From Megasphaera sp. AM44-1BH (lineage in GTDB: Bacteria; Bacillota; Negativicutes; Veillonellales; Megasphaeraceae): a DNA stretch of 64,000 bases. Positions 1 through 9,638 of this stretch are shown piece by piece. Below the pieces are notes generated by a model. It was not told where the DNA came from and did not search any database. It was given only the letters and a program-made list of their open reading frames with translations. The translations under genes and the position numbers were made by a program. The DNA is taken from the NCBI RefSeq assembly GCF_003467125.1, contig NZ_QSFA01000001.1:248001-312000 (forward strand). Reading direction: 5' to 3'. The first letter of the stretch is position 1. Each line of letters opens with the position of its first letter.

Positions 1-597
1 TTCGGCATAGTAACAGGCCCGGGCATTCATGACGCCAAGGCCATAGCCCCGTATCTGCCAGGGCCGGATACCCGATGCGTCCAGAAAAGCCGCGCACAGG
101 GGGTCTACGGGGTCGGAAACGATGCAGACCAGCCCCTTGTACCCGGCGCTCCGGGCAAGCCCGGCAAAATGGCCGATAAGGCCCTTATTGGCTTCCAGCT
201 GGGCCATGCGCACGTCTCCCGTTGCCGAAAGAGGTGGTACGCCTTTGCTGGCACAGAAGATGAAGAGGTCGCAGTCAAAGAGCTGCTCTTCCGTAACGAT
301 ATGGACGGGAGGCAGGACGGGGCCGTCCCCCTGTGCGGCAAAGGGATAGCGTATCTGGTTGATTTCTATTTCCAGCCGGGATAGATTGTTCCCATTGAGG
401 TCGCAGATGCCGATGGAGGCGATGTCTGCTGCCCCGAGGAGGCGCAGGCCGATGAGCATGGTCGTGCCCACATCGCCCAGGGCCAGTATATGGACGCGCG
501 CTTTCTTTCCCGGCTCAAAGGGCCGGTCGGAAAGCGTCAGGGGCGCCGTAATACCGGCTCTTTCCGGCAGTTCATGGATATAATATACCTCTTTCAT
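1..597 (-). CDS. Lactate/malate dehydrogenase-like protein (3' end cut off)
   Basis: The reading frame starts at ATG 597 and stays open for 199 codons to the left edge, so the C-terminus lies outside the window. An N-terminal Rossmann region (HILALGDVGTTML) is followed by a segment aligning with the LDH/MDH pattern: VSDPVDPL matches the family VSNPVD motif, and GYGLGVMNARA matches the GSGTxLDSAR segment carrying a substrate-binding Arg. The usual second Arg after that motif is not seen, so the substrate is uncertain. A ribosome binding site (AAGGAGG, about 8 nt upstream) supports the start. It begins 13 nt after the stop of the giant multidomain gene and is probably co-transcribed with it. 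I infer NAD-dependent 2-hydroxyacid oxidoreduction in the cytoplasm. Confidence 0.6.
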   Translation of the reverse strand, partial: MKEVYYIHELPERAGITAPLTLSDRPFEPGKKARVHILALGDVGTTMLIGLRLLGAADIASIGICDLNGNNLSRLEIEINQIRYPFAAQGDGPVLPPVHIVTEEQLFDCDLFIFCASKGVPPLSATGDVRMAQLEANKGLIGHFAGLARSAGYKGLVCIVSDPVDPLCAAFLDASGIRPWQIRGYGLGVMNARACYYAE

Positions 598-610
598 GTG
601 CCGTTCCTCC

Positions 611-3600
611 TTATGATTCATCGAGTTTCCAGTATTCACCCCAGCGCAGGCGGATGAGCCGTTCTATGTCGTTTTCTATGAACCGCGTCAGGTCCATATT
701 CTGATCGAAAGCGACCCCTACGTCGATATCGGGGTAGCGGGGATAGGTGACGACTTCGCCGAGGCGCTTCAATGTCAGCCTCTTTTCATACGTTTCCTGA
801 TATACGTCCTGCAGGGTCTTCATGATCAGCCGGGCGTTTTTCAGACACGTCAGAGAATAGAGGAAGGCCGCATCGGGGTCACTGTGCTTGATAAAGGCCG
901 GCTTGACATAGGGCAGGATGAGATTGACCGACGGATTGCGGTCGTATCCGCTGTAATCGTGGGCATTGTCGATGCTGTCGCCGCCGATGAAGGGATAGCA
1001 GTCCCGTTCATTGAGCCACACTTCCAGTGTGGGCAGATAATAGGCGCATTCGGCCTTGATGTGCTTTTCTGCCATCATATCCATGGCCTGGCCGGTCATG
1101 ACGCCGACCAGGACCTCTTTGATTTCCACCTGGTTCTTGATGAGATACGGCGTCAGCATACGCATGCGGTGCCCCTTGTGGAGCAGGTCGTCGATGAGGA
1201 TGACCGGCCGGTTGAACGATTTGATTGTCCGGACCTGGTTTTCCACCGACGAATAATGATGGGTTTCGGCAATGGTAAAGCCTTTGACGGCGCGGTTGAA
1301 ATACTTTTCGATATGGAGCGATTTCGTGACCGTATTGGGCACGAGGACGTCACTCAGGGCCTTGCCGAAGGGAACCGACATATAGGGGCCGCGCCGCTTT
1401 TTCGGATCATCGACGATGGAAACGCCGTTGATATGGGCCATCTTGGTAATGATCTTATGATGCATGGCGCTCGTATTGAACGACAGGAGCAGCTTGCCGG
1501 GATAAATGCGCCGCATGACGGCCAGCAGATTGGTATGGGCCTGTTCTAGAGCCTGCAGGACCCGGGGATTCTTATTGAAGGGATTCTTGATGATCGTTTC
1601 CACGTCGCGGAAAATGACGATAGGGTCTTTCATATCGACAGCATACAGGGGATGAGAAGCCCCCGGCGGGGCGATATTGACGAATCCCTGTTTCACCAGC
1701 GCATCGAGGACCGTATCGTTATAGCCGGCCTCATCGACGGGATGATACACGGCATAGGCATAGTCGCGGGCGATGAGTTCCGTCAGGACTTCCGTAATGA
1801 TGATCTGGCCAGCATTGGAAATATCCGAATCGTCGGCAATGTACAAAAAGCCGATGGATGCGATGCTGCCGGCGGCATGGCGGCGGATATGGTCTGCCGT
1901 CTGCATGTCGCCGAATTCGGACAGCAGGTCCCGGCTGTGGGCGTTGTGGACGGCGGCATAGGCAATCATCTGCTTCTGCTTCCCTGCGTTGTCAATGTAA
2001 ATCGTCCAGACCCGTTCCTTGTCGATATTGCGGTCCCGTTCGATATAGCGGTCCACTACGTCGATATCGTAGCCCAGGGCGCCGAGGCGGCTGTAAATGG
2101 GCCAGAGACTTTCTGCCCCTCTGGGCCGGAAGGCACCGATGCCGATTTCCCTGGCTTCCAGGACGTGTTTGTACGCCGGTTCGCGCAGGTACAGGTTATT
2201 ATCGTAGATGAAATTCTGGGCCACGGCGTCGATGAGGTTAGAAATATCCCGGTTGAGGTCGATGTTTTCCCGGATACGGGTCGAGCTGATATCTTCGTAG
2301 AATTTATCCAGCAGCAGCGGGATGACCTTGCCCGTAATGGGATAGCCGCCAGTTCCTTTCTTGTTCTTCGTTTCCCGCGTTTCTCTGGCAAAGGTGATGT
2401 GGTTCACCGTATGGATGGAATCGGCTGTCGGCACGGCTTTATAGGCCGAAGCGTTTTCGATGACGTCGGTCCCGACGGCGATATACAGCTCTTTTCCCGC
2501 AAAGATTTCCTTCAGGCGTCGCACGTCGGCCTCGTTGGCAATATTGACCGACACGTCGTCCGGGAAGGGATAAATGTCCTCTTCATCGGCCACGGACATA
2601 TTCATGATCTTGCGGCGCATGAGCCGCGGCTGAGTATGTTTGGACCAGGAAAATTCATCGAGGGCCAGATAGACATCGAATCCCAGGTCGCGAATCCGGC
2701 AGGCCACGGCCTTGTGGCCCAGACTGAAGGGGTCGAAGGTGCCGGGATAAAAGCAGGCCTTATGATGGCGCGGGAACTGGAAGGGGCCGCAGAGGAACTG
2801 GTGACGGCTGATATAGCGGTAGATGTGGTTCAGCACGGCGGCATTGCTGTAGAAATCCAGTGTCCCTTCGCTGTTTTCAAAGAGCGTGACCAGCAGTTTC
2901 TTGTAGGAATGGGCAAAGAGGAAATCCGTCTGCTTCTGAGGCATGCAGGGGCTGTTGAAGACGAAGCGGCCGATATCGCGGAAGGCATCGCGGCTCCGTT
3001 CCTTATCGTAATGGGCATAAGCCTTGATCATGATATACAGGAGATGGCGCTGCCGTTCTTTGTTCTTTTCCTCATAATTGGGAAAGGCCGCCATGAATTC
3101 CCGGAAATGTTCCAGAATGACGCCGATGGTGCTGACCATGGAAGACGCCACCTGGGTGCTGGCCGTCAGTATCTGCTGATCCAGGGTGATGACGAATTCA
3201 TCCAGTTCCTGCGGCGGCAGTTTCAGGATCATGCGGCCCAGGTATTCCGGCACGTACTTGGAAATCTGCAGGTCTCCGATCTCAAGGCCGTTGAAGAGTT
3301 CCACCGCCATTTCGTTGCGCTGGGCATAGGTCATGCGGCTGGCAATAGACATGAGCGCCTGACCGGCAGCCTGGCGGACAAAGAGGGATTCGCTCACTTT
3401 GAGCAGGTTGGTCAGATGCATGCACAAGTGCATGACCGTGCCGCTGTCACAGCTGTCGTCAAGATAATGGATCATGAGGTCGATATTGGCCACTTTGACG
3501 ATCCAGTGGGTGCCCATCTTGAGGTCATCGAGATAGAGGCTCCCCTCTTTCTGATAAAACGCCTCCCGCTCGGACGGCAGACCTTTGACGGTCAGCAGGT

Positions 3601-5473
3601 CCTGCCAGAATTCTTCGTCCGGACACAGCCTGAGGCTGTGACGGCAGTAGAGCGCCGCAATCTGCAGATTCGTATCGCCGGCGCCGGCCGCTGCCGTAAT
3701 AAACGAGCCGGCGGCCTGGAGGAATATATCGTCCATATAGGCCGGCCCCACATCACTCAGGGCTTTCAGAAGGATGATGTACAGCTCGGTCATGTAGTTC
3801 GTCCGTTCATAGTACGAGCGCAGGATGTCCATATAGGCCGGCCGGTCCGGGACGTAGCAGTCCTGAAGGACCGTGCTGACAAAGGTCCCCAGGCAGTAGC
3901 CGATCCACATGCGGTGCTGGGCCGTAAAGCGCAGTCCCGGCTTGATGATGAGCGACAGGTAATGGCGGAACAGGACGAGATTGGTGATTTCCTTCTGGGG
4001 CAGGGAAACGCCTTCGGGCAGCTCCTTCGTATAGCGGTCATTGAAATCGGCTACGATAGAGCCCATGAGAGCCGCCGCATCCATGCGGATATCCCCTTCC
4101 CGGTGGGACAGGAGCTCGTAGAGGTATTTCAGGGTCATCATCTTCTGATGCTCTGTCATATACGTCGAATATTCCCGGAAAATGCTGATGTACGTACGCA
4201 CGTTTTTCCAGTTCCGTTCACTCCGGGCGGCTTCGATGAGATTGCCAAAATCGCTTTCGCTGCGGAAAATGGCCATGAGGCGCAGGTTGTGATCGATGGC
4301 GGCATATTTCAGCTCGGAAACGACATCGTTCCCTTCCATGAGGACCCGTTCGCGGTGGATCCGTTCCGGCGGAAAGAGCGGCGCCTGGGAGAAATCCTCC
4401 GGCAGGTCCGTAATGACGCCCCGTTCTTTCATGAACGCTTCAAAGTCCGCCAGTTTGGCGTAGACTTTCTGGTAGCGCTGCTTCTTTTTTTCATCGACGT
4501 TATCGAGCTTTCCCAGGATGACGTCGAAGGCCTGGGAAAGGGTATAGAAATGGACGATTTCCCGGCCCTGTTCATCGCGGCTGCTCTTGACGCGGAAATC
4601 GGCATAGATGAGCAGCAGCGACTCGGCAGACAGATTTTCCAGTTCCAGATCCCATACGGAGTGGTTGGCAGCAATATGGCCGATAGCCGGCAGTTCAAAG
4701 CGGTTGCAGCACAATCCCGTATAGAAATAATGCAGGTACGGGACGCGCCGCTCTTCCTGCTTGCGGCAGCCGTATTTCCCGATATCATGGCAGGCGGCGG
4801 CCCCGGAAATGAGGCCCAGGTCCACAGGGACATCGCACTGGCGCAACTGGCGGGCCATGTACATGGCCACATAATGGACGCCGCCGATATGCCCCAGTGT
4901 ATTAAAGGGCGTAATGTCGATGCCGATGCGCATGAATTCATAGATGTAATTATCCCATATGAGTTCCTTCATGTGGAGATATTCCGGAATGAAGCCGTTG
5001 GCCCGGATTTCATCGCGGGACAGGAGCTTCATATCCTTCGTCGGGTCAAAGGGCAGGGTATACCGTTCATACAGATAGAGGCCGCGCAGGATCTGCAGCA
5101 GCAGGATCCGGCCGATGCGGTACGGCGGTGCATCGTCCAGTACAACCGTCATGGCCGGTTCGTCCCAGGCCGCTGTATTTTCTGGGAACAACCGGGCCAG
5201 GATGGAATAATAGCAGTACGACAGCCAGCCGCCTTCGGGCACGGCAGCAAAGACGTCCAGATACTTTGTCAGGCAGTCAGCGACAGCGGGCGCATAAAAC
5301 CGGCCGTCTTCATCCGCTGTATGGGCCAGCTCCTCCGAAAGGGGCGCCAGCATGGCCGGCTGGCGCAGGTTCCGGAGCAGCTCCGACTCGTACAGGGGCT
5401 GCCGGGCAAAGGATTTGTCACTCAGGGCGTGGCGCAGGGCATCCTGGATAGTTAAGGAGCTTTCACGGATCAT
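611..5473 (-). CDS. 1620-residue multidomain protein: HD domain, helical repeats, nucleotidyltransferase, GNAT-like and PRTase-like regions
   Basis: A single uninterrupted frame with GAGGAGG just before ATG 5473. Visible regions in order: an HD-type metal site with HD at residues 229-230 (AACHDIGKYG) and upstream His residues near 195-200; a long alpha-helical stretch, about 380-860, resembling HEAT-type repeats; a nucleotidyltransferase fold near 905-1060 with PGTFDPFSLGHKA in the HxGH position and a later ISSTRIREN motif; an acetyltransferase-like segment near 1140-1260; and a phosphoribosyltransferase-like PRPP loop near 1428 (ILIDDLLHKGHR). The HD plus NadD-like pairing recalls the nadD/yqeK neighbours of Firmicutes, but no function is established here. 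A role in nucleotide or NAD-related metabolism is only an inference. Confidence 0.75.
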   Translation of the reverse strand: MIRESSLTIQDALRHALSDKSFARQPLYESELLRNLRQPAMLAPLSEELAHTADEDGRFYAPAVADCLTKYLDVFAAVPEGGWLSYCYYSILARLFPENTAAWDEPAMTVVLDDAPPYRIGRILLLQILRGLYLYERYTLPFDPTKDMKLLSRDEIRANGFIPEYLHMKELIWDNYIYEFMRIGIDITPFNTLGHIGGVHYVAMYMARQLRQCDVPVDLGLISGAAACHDIGKYGCRKQEERRVPYLHYFYTGLCCNRFELPAIGHIAANHSVWDLELENLSAESLLLIYADFRVKSSRDEQGREIVHFYTLSQAFDVILGKLDNVDEKKKQRYQKVYAKLADFEAFMKERGVITDLPEDFSQAPLFPPERIHRERVLMEGNDVVSELKYAAIDHNLRLMAIFRSESDFGNLIEAARSERNWKNVRTYISIFREYSTYMTEHQKMMTLKYLYELLSHREGDIRMDAAALMGSIVADFNDRYTKELPEGVSLPQKEITNLVLFRHYLSLIIKPGLRFTAQHRMWIGYCLGTFVSTVLQDCYVPDRPAYMDILRSYYERTNYMTELYIILLKALSDVGPAYMDDIFLQAAGSFITAAAGAGDTNLQIAALYCRHSLRLCPDEEFWQDLLTVKGLPSEREAFYQKEGSLYLDDLKMGTHWIVKVANIDLMIHYLDDSCDSGTVMHLCMHLTNLLKVSESLFVRQAAGQALMSIASRMTYAQRNEMAVELFNGLEIGDLQISKYVPEYLGRMILKLPPQELDEFVITLDQQILTASTQVASSMVSTIGVILEHFREFMAAFPNYEEKNKERQRHLLYIMIKAYAHYDKERSRDAFRDIGRFVFNSPCMPQKQTDFLFAHSYKKLLVTLFENSEGTLDFYSNAAVLNHIYRYISRHQFLCGPFQFPRHHKACFYPGTFDPFSLGHKAVACRIRDLGFDVYLALDEFSWSKHTQPRLMRRKIMNMSVADEEDIYPFPDDVSVNIANEADVRRLKEIFAGKELYIAVGTDVIENASAYKAVPTADSIHTVNHITFARETRETKNKKGTGGYPITGKVIPLLLDKFYEDISSTRIRENIDLNRDISNLIDAVAQNFIYDNNLYLREPAYKHVLEAREIGIGAFRPRGAESLWPIYSRLGALGYDIDVVDRYIERDRNIDKERVWTIYIDNAGKQKQMIAYAAVHNAHSRDLLSEFGDMQTADHIRRHAAGSIASIGFLYIADDSDISNAGQIIITEVLTELIARDYAYAVYHPVDEAGYNDTVLDALVKQGFVNIAPPGASHPLYAVDMKDPIVIFRDVETIIKNPFNKNPRVLQALEQAHTNLLAVMRRIYPGKLLLSFNTSAMHHKIITKMAHINGVSIVDDPKKRRGPYMSVPFGKALSDVLVPNTVTKSLHIEKYFNRAVKGFTIAETHHYSSVENQVRTIKSFNRPVILIDDLLHKGHRMRMLTPYLIKNQVEIKEVLVGVMTGQAMDMMAEKHIKAECAYYLPTLEVWLNERDCYPFIGGDSIDNAHDYSGYDRNPSVNLILPYVKPAFIKHSDPDAAFLYSLTCLKNARLIMKTLQDVYQETYEKRLTLKRLGEVVTYPRYPDIDVGVAFDQNMDLTRFIENDIERLIRLRWGEYWKLDES

Positions 5474-5492
5474 AGGATTTCCTCCTCATACG

Positions 5493-5520
5493 CAAAAAGA
5501 CGCCAGGACGGCGTCTTTTG
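5493..5520 (-). terminator. Rho-independent terminator after the PEP synthase regulatory protein gene
   Basis: A perfect 10-bp inverted repeat (arms 5495-5504 and 5510-5519, loop of 5) reads on the minus strand as AAAAGACGCC-loop-GGCGTCTTTTT. It sits between the PSRP stop and the start of the next minus gene, whose RBS follows directly, so some read-through is possible. Confidence 0.75.
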
Positions 5521-5527
5521 CTATATA

Positions 5528-6349
5528 TTACTCATCATACAGTTCGCGATTGCGTTTGACAATATCCAGCACAAGGTTCGCCGTTTCTTCAATAGCTTTG
5601 GAAGACACATCGATGACCGGGCAATGGAGACGGCGCATGACGCCGCGGGCATAGGTCAGTTCTTCATTGATGCGGTCGATATTGGCATAGCTGGCATTGG
5701 AATCGAGCCCCATGCTGCGGAGCCGTTCGCTGCGGATAAAGTTCAGTTTAAAGGGATCGATGATGAGGCCTACGATTTTCCGGGCCGGAATCTGGAACAG
5801 TTCCGGCGGCAGGGCCACTTCCGGCACCAGAGGCAGATTGGCGGCCTTGATGCGCTTGTGGGCCAGATACATGGAAAGAGGCGTCTTGGACGTACGGGAT
5901 ACGCCGACGATGACGATATCGGCCTTCAAAAAGCCGATAGGATTCTTGCCGTCATCGTACTTGACGGCGAACTCGATGGCTTCGACCCGTTTGAAATATT
6001 CTTCATCCAGGCGGTGGATCATGCCGGCCTTCATAGTCGGTTCCGTCGTCGCAATCTTGCCGATGCCATCCATCATTGGGCCGATGATATCGACGACGGT
6101 CACATCGGAATTCGCCGTCAGCGTCTTCAGCTTGCGCCGCAGGACCGGTGAAATGATGGTATAGCAGATCATGGCGTGATTTTCTTCCGCCTTTTTTACA
6201 ATGTCTTCAATCTGCTGTTCCGAACGGATGTAGGGAACGCGGACAATATTAAATTCTTCCTGATTATACTGGCTGGCAGCGGCGCGGGCTACGCGTTCCG
6301 CCGTTTCCCCCAGTGAATCCGAGCAGGCATAGACAATCGGTCTGGCCAC
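5528..6349 (-). CDS. Pyruvate, water dikinase regulatory protein (PSRP/DUF299 family)
   Basis: A 273-residue bifunctional serine/threonine kinase and phosphorylase family that switches PEP synthase or pyruvate,phosphate dikinase off and on, using ADP and Pi. The family P-loop GVSRTSKT is at 149-156, and the N-terminal CSDSLGETAE and central IIGPMMDGIG segments are typical. The start is GTG at 6349, preceded by GGGGAGGAG; it immediately follows the TAA of the CcpN-like gene, so the two are translationally coupled. With ppsA next door and no PPDK visible, PpsA is the likely target. The same yqzB-yqfL gene pair occurs in Bacillus. Confidence 0.92.
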   Translation of the reverse strand: MARPIVYACSDSLGETAERVARAAASQYNQEEFNIVRVPYIRSEQQIEDIVKKAEENHAMICYTIISPVLRRKLKTLTANSDVTVVDIIGPMMDGIGKIATTEPTMKAGMIHRLDEEYFKRVEAIEFAVKYDDGKNPIGFLKADIVIVGVSRTSKTPLSMYLAHKRIKAANLPLVPEVALPPELFQIPARKIVGLIIDPFKLNFIRSERLRSMGLDSNASYANIDRINEELTYARGVMRRLHCPVIDVSSKAIEETANLVLDIVKRNRELYDE

Positions 6350-6991
6350 TTATGATCTCCTCCCCAAGCCACATTCTACAAAGAGACGGGTAATATTAGT
6401 TTTTGAAATACGTCCGACGATCTGGAGTTCTTTCCGGTCTTCTTCATCGCGGTCCAGGACGTGGACGACGGGCAAACAGTCCACTTCATATTCCATGAGC
6501 CGCTGTGCCGCTACCAGAGCCTGCTCCTGCGGTTCCACATAAATGAGCTTGCTCGACGGCGTCATGACCATGCGCACCGGCAGGGCCTTCAGGTCATTAT
6601 TGCCCAGAGCCGTTTTCAGAAGGTCTTTCCGTGAGACGACACCTGCCAGAATATTGTCCGTCCCCACGAATACGGTGCCCACGTCCTCGGTGAACATGGC
6701 AATGACCGCATCATAGGCACTCGTATGCTCGCCCACGATCACCGGCTGGGACAGGCAGGACTCGACGCGGATATTGGTAATAATCCGTGCCAGCAGATCT
6801 TTTTCCTTATTGCCCGTAAAAAAGTACCCCAGTTTTGGACGCGCATCAATCAATCCCAACATAGTGAGTATTGCCAGGTCCGATCGCAGTGCCGCCCGCG
6901 TCACGTGGAGCTGCGCGGCGATATGCTGGCCCGTAATAGGGCTCTGATCCTTTACGATATTCAAAATAGTTTCCTGGCGTTCCGATAACAT
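6350..6991 (-). CDS. ccpN: CcpN-type transcriptional repressor (HTH plus two CBS domains)
   Basis: A 213-residue protein with an N-terminal winged helix (about 1-60; QETILNIVKDQSPITGQHIA) followed by a tandem CBS pair (about 75-205), the architecture of Bacillus CcpN/YqzB. CcpN represses gluconeogenic genes in response to energy state; here it heads an operon with the PEP synthase regulatory protein and lies beside ppsA, so control of gluconeogenesis is a reasonable inference. The start at ATG 6991 has GAGAGGAC upstream. A sigma-A-like promoter lies at 7043-7071. Confidence 0.88.
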   Translation of the reverse strand: MLSERQETILNIVKDQSPITGQHIAAQLHVTRAALRSDLAILTMLGLIDARPKLGYFFTGNKEKDLLARIITNIRVESCLSQPVIVGEHTSAYDAVIAMFTEDVGTVFVGTDNILAGVVSRKDLLKTALGNNDLKALPVRMVMTPSSKLIYVEPQEQALVAAQRLMEYEVDCLPVVHVLDRDEEDRKELQIVGRISKTNITRLFVECGLGRRS

Positions 6992-7042
6992 GTCCTCTCG
7001 TCACCTCCCGGACCACACGTAGTCTATAAGTATACACCAATA

Positions 7043-7071
7043 ATTATATACTATATGTATAGGATATACAA
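7043..7071 (-). promoter_or_regulatory. Promoter of the ccpN operon
   Basis: On the minus strand TTGTAT (7066-7071), a 17-nt spacer and TATAAT (7043-7048). The spacer and flanks are rich in TATAC/GTATA half-palindromes, which could be an operator for autoregulation; this is not proven. Confidence 0.6.
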
Positions 7072-7090
7072 TAGGCTGAAATAGAAAATA

Positions 7091-7134
7091 TAAAAAGGCG
7101 GCCCTTTTGAGTAGTTTATACTTTTAGGGCCGCC
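7091..7134 (-). terminator. Terminator of ppsA
   Basis: A perfect 9-bp GC-rich inverted repeat (97-105 and 126-134 of the 7000 block) is followed on the minus strand by a T-rich tract, directly after the ppsA stop codon. Confidence 0.85.
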
Positions 7135-7149
7135 CTGGTCAGGAACGTA

Positions 7150-9552
7150 TTACCATGTATAATCTTCTGTATCAGCACGGCCCTTGCCGGTCAGGGAATC
7201 CATGAGGATCCGCTGTTCGATCTGGGCTACATTCTTTCTCGTCGCTACGACAGCATCGGGGTTGACCGATACGGAATCGATGCCGCTCTTGACGAGGAAT
7301 TCCGTGAAGTCCGGATAGACGCTGGGCGCCTGGCCGCAGATAGAAACGGTCTTGCCGTCTTTATGGGCGACGCTGATGAGATGGCGGATAGCGCGTTTGA
7401 CGGCCAGATTGCGTTCATCGAAGAGAGGCGCAACGGTGTCGTTGTCGCGGTCGCAGCCCATGATCAGCATAGTCAGGTCGTTGGAGCCGATAGAATAGCC
7501 ATCGACGAACTTGTTGAACTGGTCGGCGAGGATGATGTTGGACGGGATTTCTGCCATGAGCCATACTTTGAAGTCCGGTCCGCGGTGCAGGCCTTCCTGT
7601 GCCATGAGGTTGACAATTTTTTCCATTTCATCGACACGGCGGCAGAAGGGAATCATGACATTGAGGTTCTTGAAGCCGAATTCTTCCCGGACCTTGCGTA
7701 CAGCCTTGATTTCCAGTTTGAAGGCTTCAATGTATTTCGGATCATAGTAGCGGGATGCACCGCGCCAGCCGAGGAGAGCGCTGCTTTCCTGAGGTTCGTA
7801 TTTGTCGCCGCCTTTGAGGTTGCGGTATTCACTCGATTTGAAATCGCTGAAACGCAACGTGACCGGGCGGGGAGCCAGGGCCTGGCAGACCTTGCGCATG
7901 CCGTCGGCCAGCTGGTCTACGACGCGTTCGGGATGACCGATTTCAATGAGGTATAAGGGGTGTTCATGGATGAAGGTCGTCCAGATGAATTCTTCCCGCA
8001 TGAGGCCGATGCCATCGCAGGGGAGGACGCCGTATTTTTCTGCCAGATCGGGATTGCCCAGATTCATGTAAATCTTCGTTCCCGTAACAGGAGCCGCTTC
8101 GGCAACGACGGTGGTACCTGCAGCGGCCGGGGCAGCAGCAGCCGGTTTGACAATATCTTCTACGATGCCTTCATAGACGATGCCGTTCGTCGCATCGACG
8201 GTGATTTCCTGGCCGTCCTGGATAGTCGTCGTCGCTTCCTGGCTGCGGCTCTTGGTACCGACGATGCAGGGGATGCCCAGTTCACGGCTGACGATGGATG
8301 CATGGCAGGTCATACCGCCGGCATCGGTAACGATGGCTTTGGCTTTTTTCATAGCCGGTACCCAGTCCGGGGCCGTCATGGTCGTGACCAGGATTTCACC
8401 ATCTTTGAATTCTTCGATCTTGGACGGATCGAGGATGACATGGGCTTTGCCTGCGGCATGGCCCGGGCTGGCCGGAAGGCCTTTTACAATCGTAACTCTG
8501 TCTTTCGTCATAGCTGCACTGACACCGCTTTCTGCACTGGCTGATTTCTTTTCTTTATTCTTCTTGGACCATACGGTTTCGGGACGGGCCTGGAGGAGCC
8601 AGATCTTATTGGTCCGTTCATCGACACCCCATTCCATATCCATATAGCATCCGTAGTGTTTTTCAATGGCTTTGGCATATCCTGCCAGTTCTTTGACCTG
8701 TTCGTCCGTAATGGCCGGCTGTTTCTGCTGGTCTTCCGGTACGACCTGTTCTTCCACATCGCCTGTATCCTTGCGGACCAGTTTGATGGGTTTCGTATTG
8801 ATCATCTTGGAAATGATGGACAGGTCATCTTTGCGTACGCGGAAATTATCCGGCGTAACCGTGCCCTGTACGACGTATTCGCCGAGGCCCCAGGCCCCTT
8901 CGATGGTAATAGTCGAATCGTCGCCGGTCACCAGATCGACGGTGAACATGACGCCGGCCGCTTTGGAGAATACCATCATCTGAACAGCAGCACTGAGGGC
9001 GACAGACAGATGGTCGAATCCCTGTTTCGTACGATAGTAGGTCGCGCGGTCCGTAAAGGTAGAAGCATAGCATTCTTTGACTTTCTGGATGACCATATCG
9101 GCACCCTTGACATTGAGGTAGGTGTCCTGCTGGCCGGCAAAGCTGGCATCGGGCAGGTCTTCTGCCGTAGCGCTGGAACGGACGGCTACGAAGGGATCGC
9201 TGACGCCCATCTTGCGGCCCAGTTCTTCATAGCTCGTACGGATGGAATCTGCCAGGTCCTGCGGCATATCGGCGTCACAGATGGCCTTGCGGATAGATGC
9301 CGTGACATCGCGGAGCTGTACCGGATCTTCTACGTCGGTCAGGCCTTTGAGCAGTTCCTTAATGGTCGTATCCAGACCGGTAGCATGCATGAAATGACGG
9401 TATCCTTCTGCCGTTGTCGCAAATCCATAGGGTACGGGGACTTTGGTCTGGGAAGTCAGTTCGCCCAGTGACGACGACTTGCCACCGACCAGTGCCACAT
9501 CGGCACGGCGCAATTCATCAAACCATAATACAAATGCTTTATCTCTGTCCAT
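7150..9552 (-). CDS. ppsA: Phosphoenolpyruvate synthase (pyruvate, water dikinase)
   Basis: An 800-residue enzyme that makes PEP from pyruvate and ATP, releasing AMP and Pi, for gluconeogenesis from lactate or amino acids. The order is the usual one: an ATP-grasp pyruvate-binding domain (about 1-340, with VRSSATAEDLPDASFAGQQ), a swivelling phosphohistidine domain with catalytic His in GGMTCHAS (near 416), and a C-terminal PEP-binding barrel (SIGSNDLTML, SICGQAPS). Length matches E. coli PpsA. I place the start at ATG 9552, not the ATG 24 nt upstream, because CAGGAGG lies 8 nt before it. The neighbouring CcpN and PSRP genes suggest transcriptional and phosphorylation control. Confidence 0.95.
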   Translation of the reverse strand: MDRDKAFVLWFDELRRADVALVGGKSSSLGELTSQTKVPVPYGFATTAEGYRHFMHATGLDTTIKELLKGLTDVEDPVQLRDVTASIRKAICDADMPQDLADSIRTSYEELGRKMGVSDPFVAVRSSATAEDLPDASFAGQQDTYLNVKGADMVIQKVKECYASTFTDRATYYRTKQGFDHLSVALSAAVQMMVFSKAAGVMFTVDLVTGDDSTITIEGAWGLGEYVVQGTVTPDNFRVRKDDLSIISKMINTKPIKLVRKDTGDVEEQVVPEDQQKQPAITDEQVKELAGYAKAIEKHYGCYMDMEWGVDERTNKIWLLQARPETVWSKKNKEKKSASAESGVSAAMTKDRVTIVKGLPASPGHAAGKAHVILDPSKIEEFKDGEILVTTMTAPDWVPAMKKAKAIVTDAGGMTCHASIVSRELGIPCIVGTKSRSQEATTTIQDGQEITVDATNGIVYEGIVEDIVKPAAAAPAAAGTTVVAEAAPVTGTKIYMNLGNPDLAEKYGVLPCDGIGLMREEFIWTTFIHEHPLYLIEIGHPERVVDQLADGMRKVCQALAPRPVTLRFSDFKSSEYRNLKGGDKYEPQESSALLGWRGASRYYDPKYIEAFKLEIKAVRKVREEFGFKNLNVMIPFCRRVDEMEKIVNLMAQEGLHRGPDFKVWLMAEIPSNIILADQFNKFVDGYSIGSNDLTMLIMGCDRDNDTVAPLFDERNLAVKRAIRHLISVAHKDGKTVSICGQAPSVYPDFTEFLVKSGIDSVSVNPDAVVATRKNVAQIEQRILMDSLTGKGRADTEDYTW

Positions 9553-9609
9553 GTTCCTACCTCCTGAAGCGTGCAAATCATATATGCTAATTTTAGTGAT
9601 TTCTCATTT

Positions 9610-9638
9610 ATAGTACATTATTTCCTATGGAAAGTCAA
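9610..9638 (-). promoter_or_regulatory. ppsA promoter
   Basis: TTGACT (9633-9638), a 17-nt spacer and TACTAT (9610-9615) on the minus strand, giving a leader of about 50 nt before the ppsA start. The surrounding 9553-9931 region has no other gene; it carries this promoter and, on the other strand, the promoter of the penicillin-binding protein gene. Confidence 0.7.

Noticed and set aside
1652..5455. A 1267-codon open frame on the plus strand
   Set aside because: It runs antisense to the 1620-residue gene in a GC-skewed region, lacks an RBS and recognisable domains, and is a codon-bias shadow.
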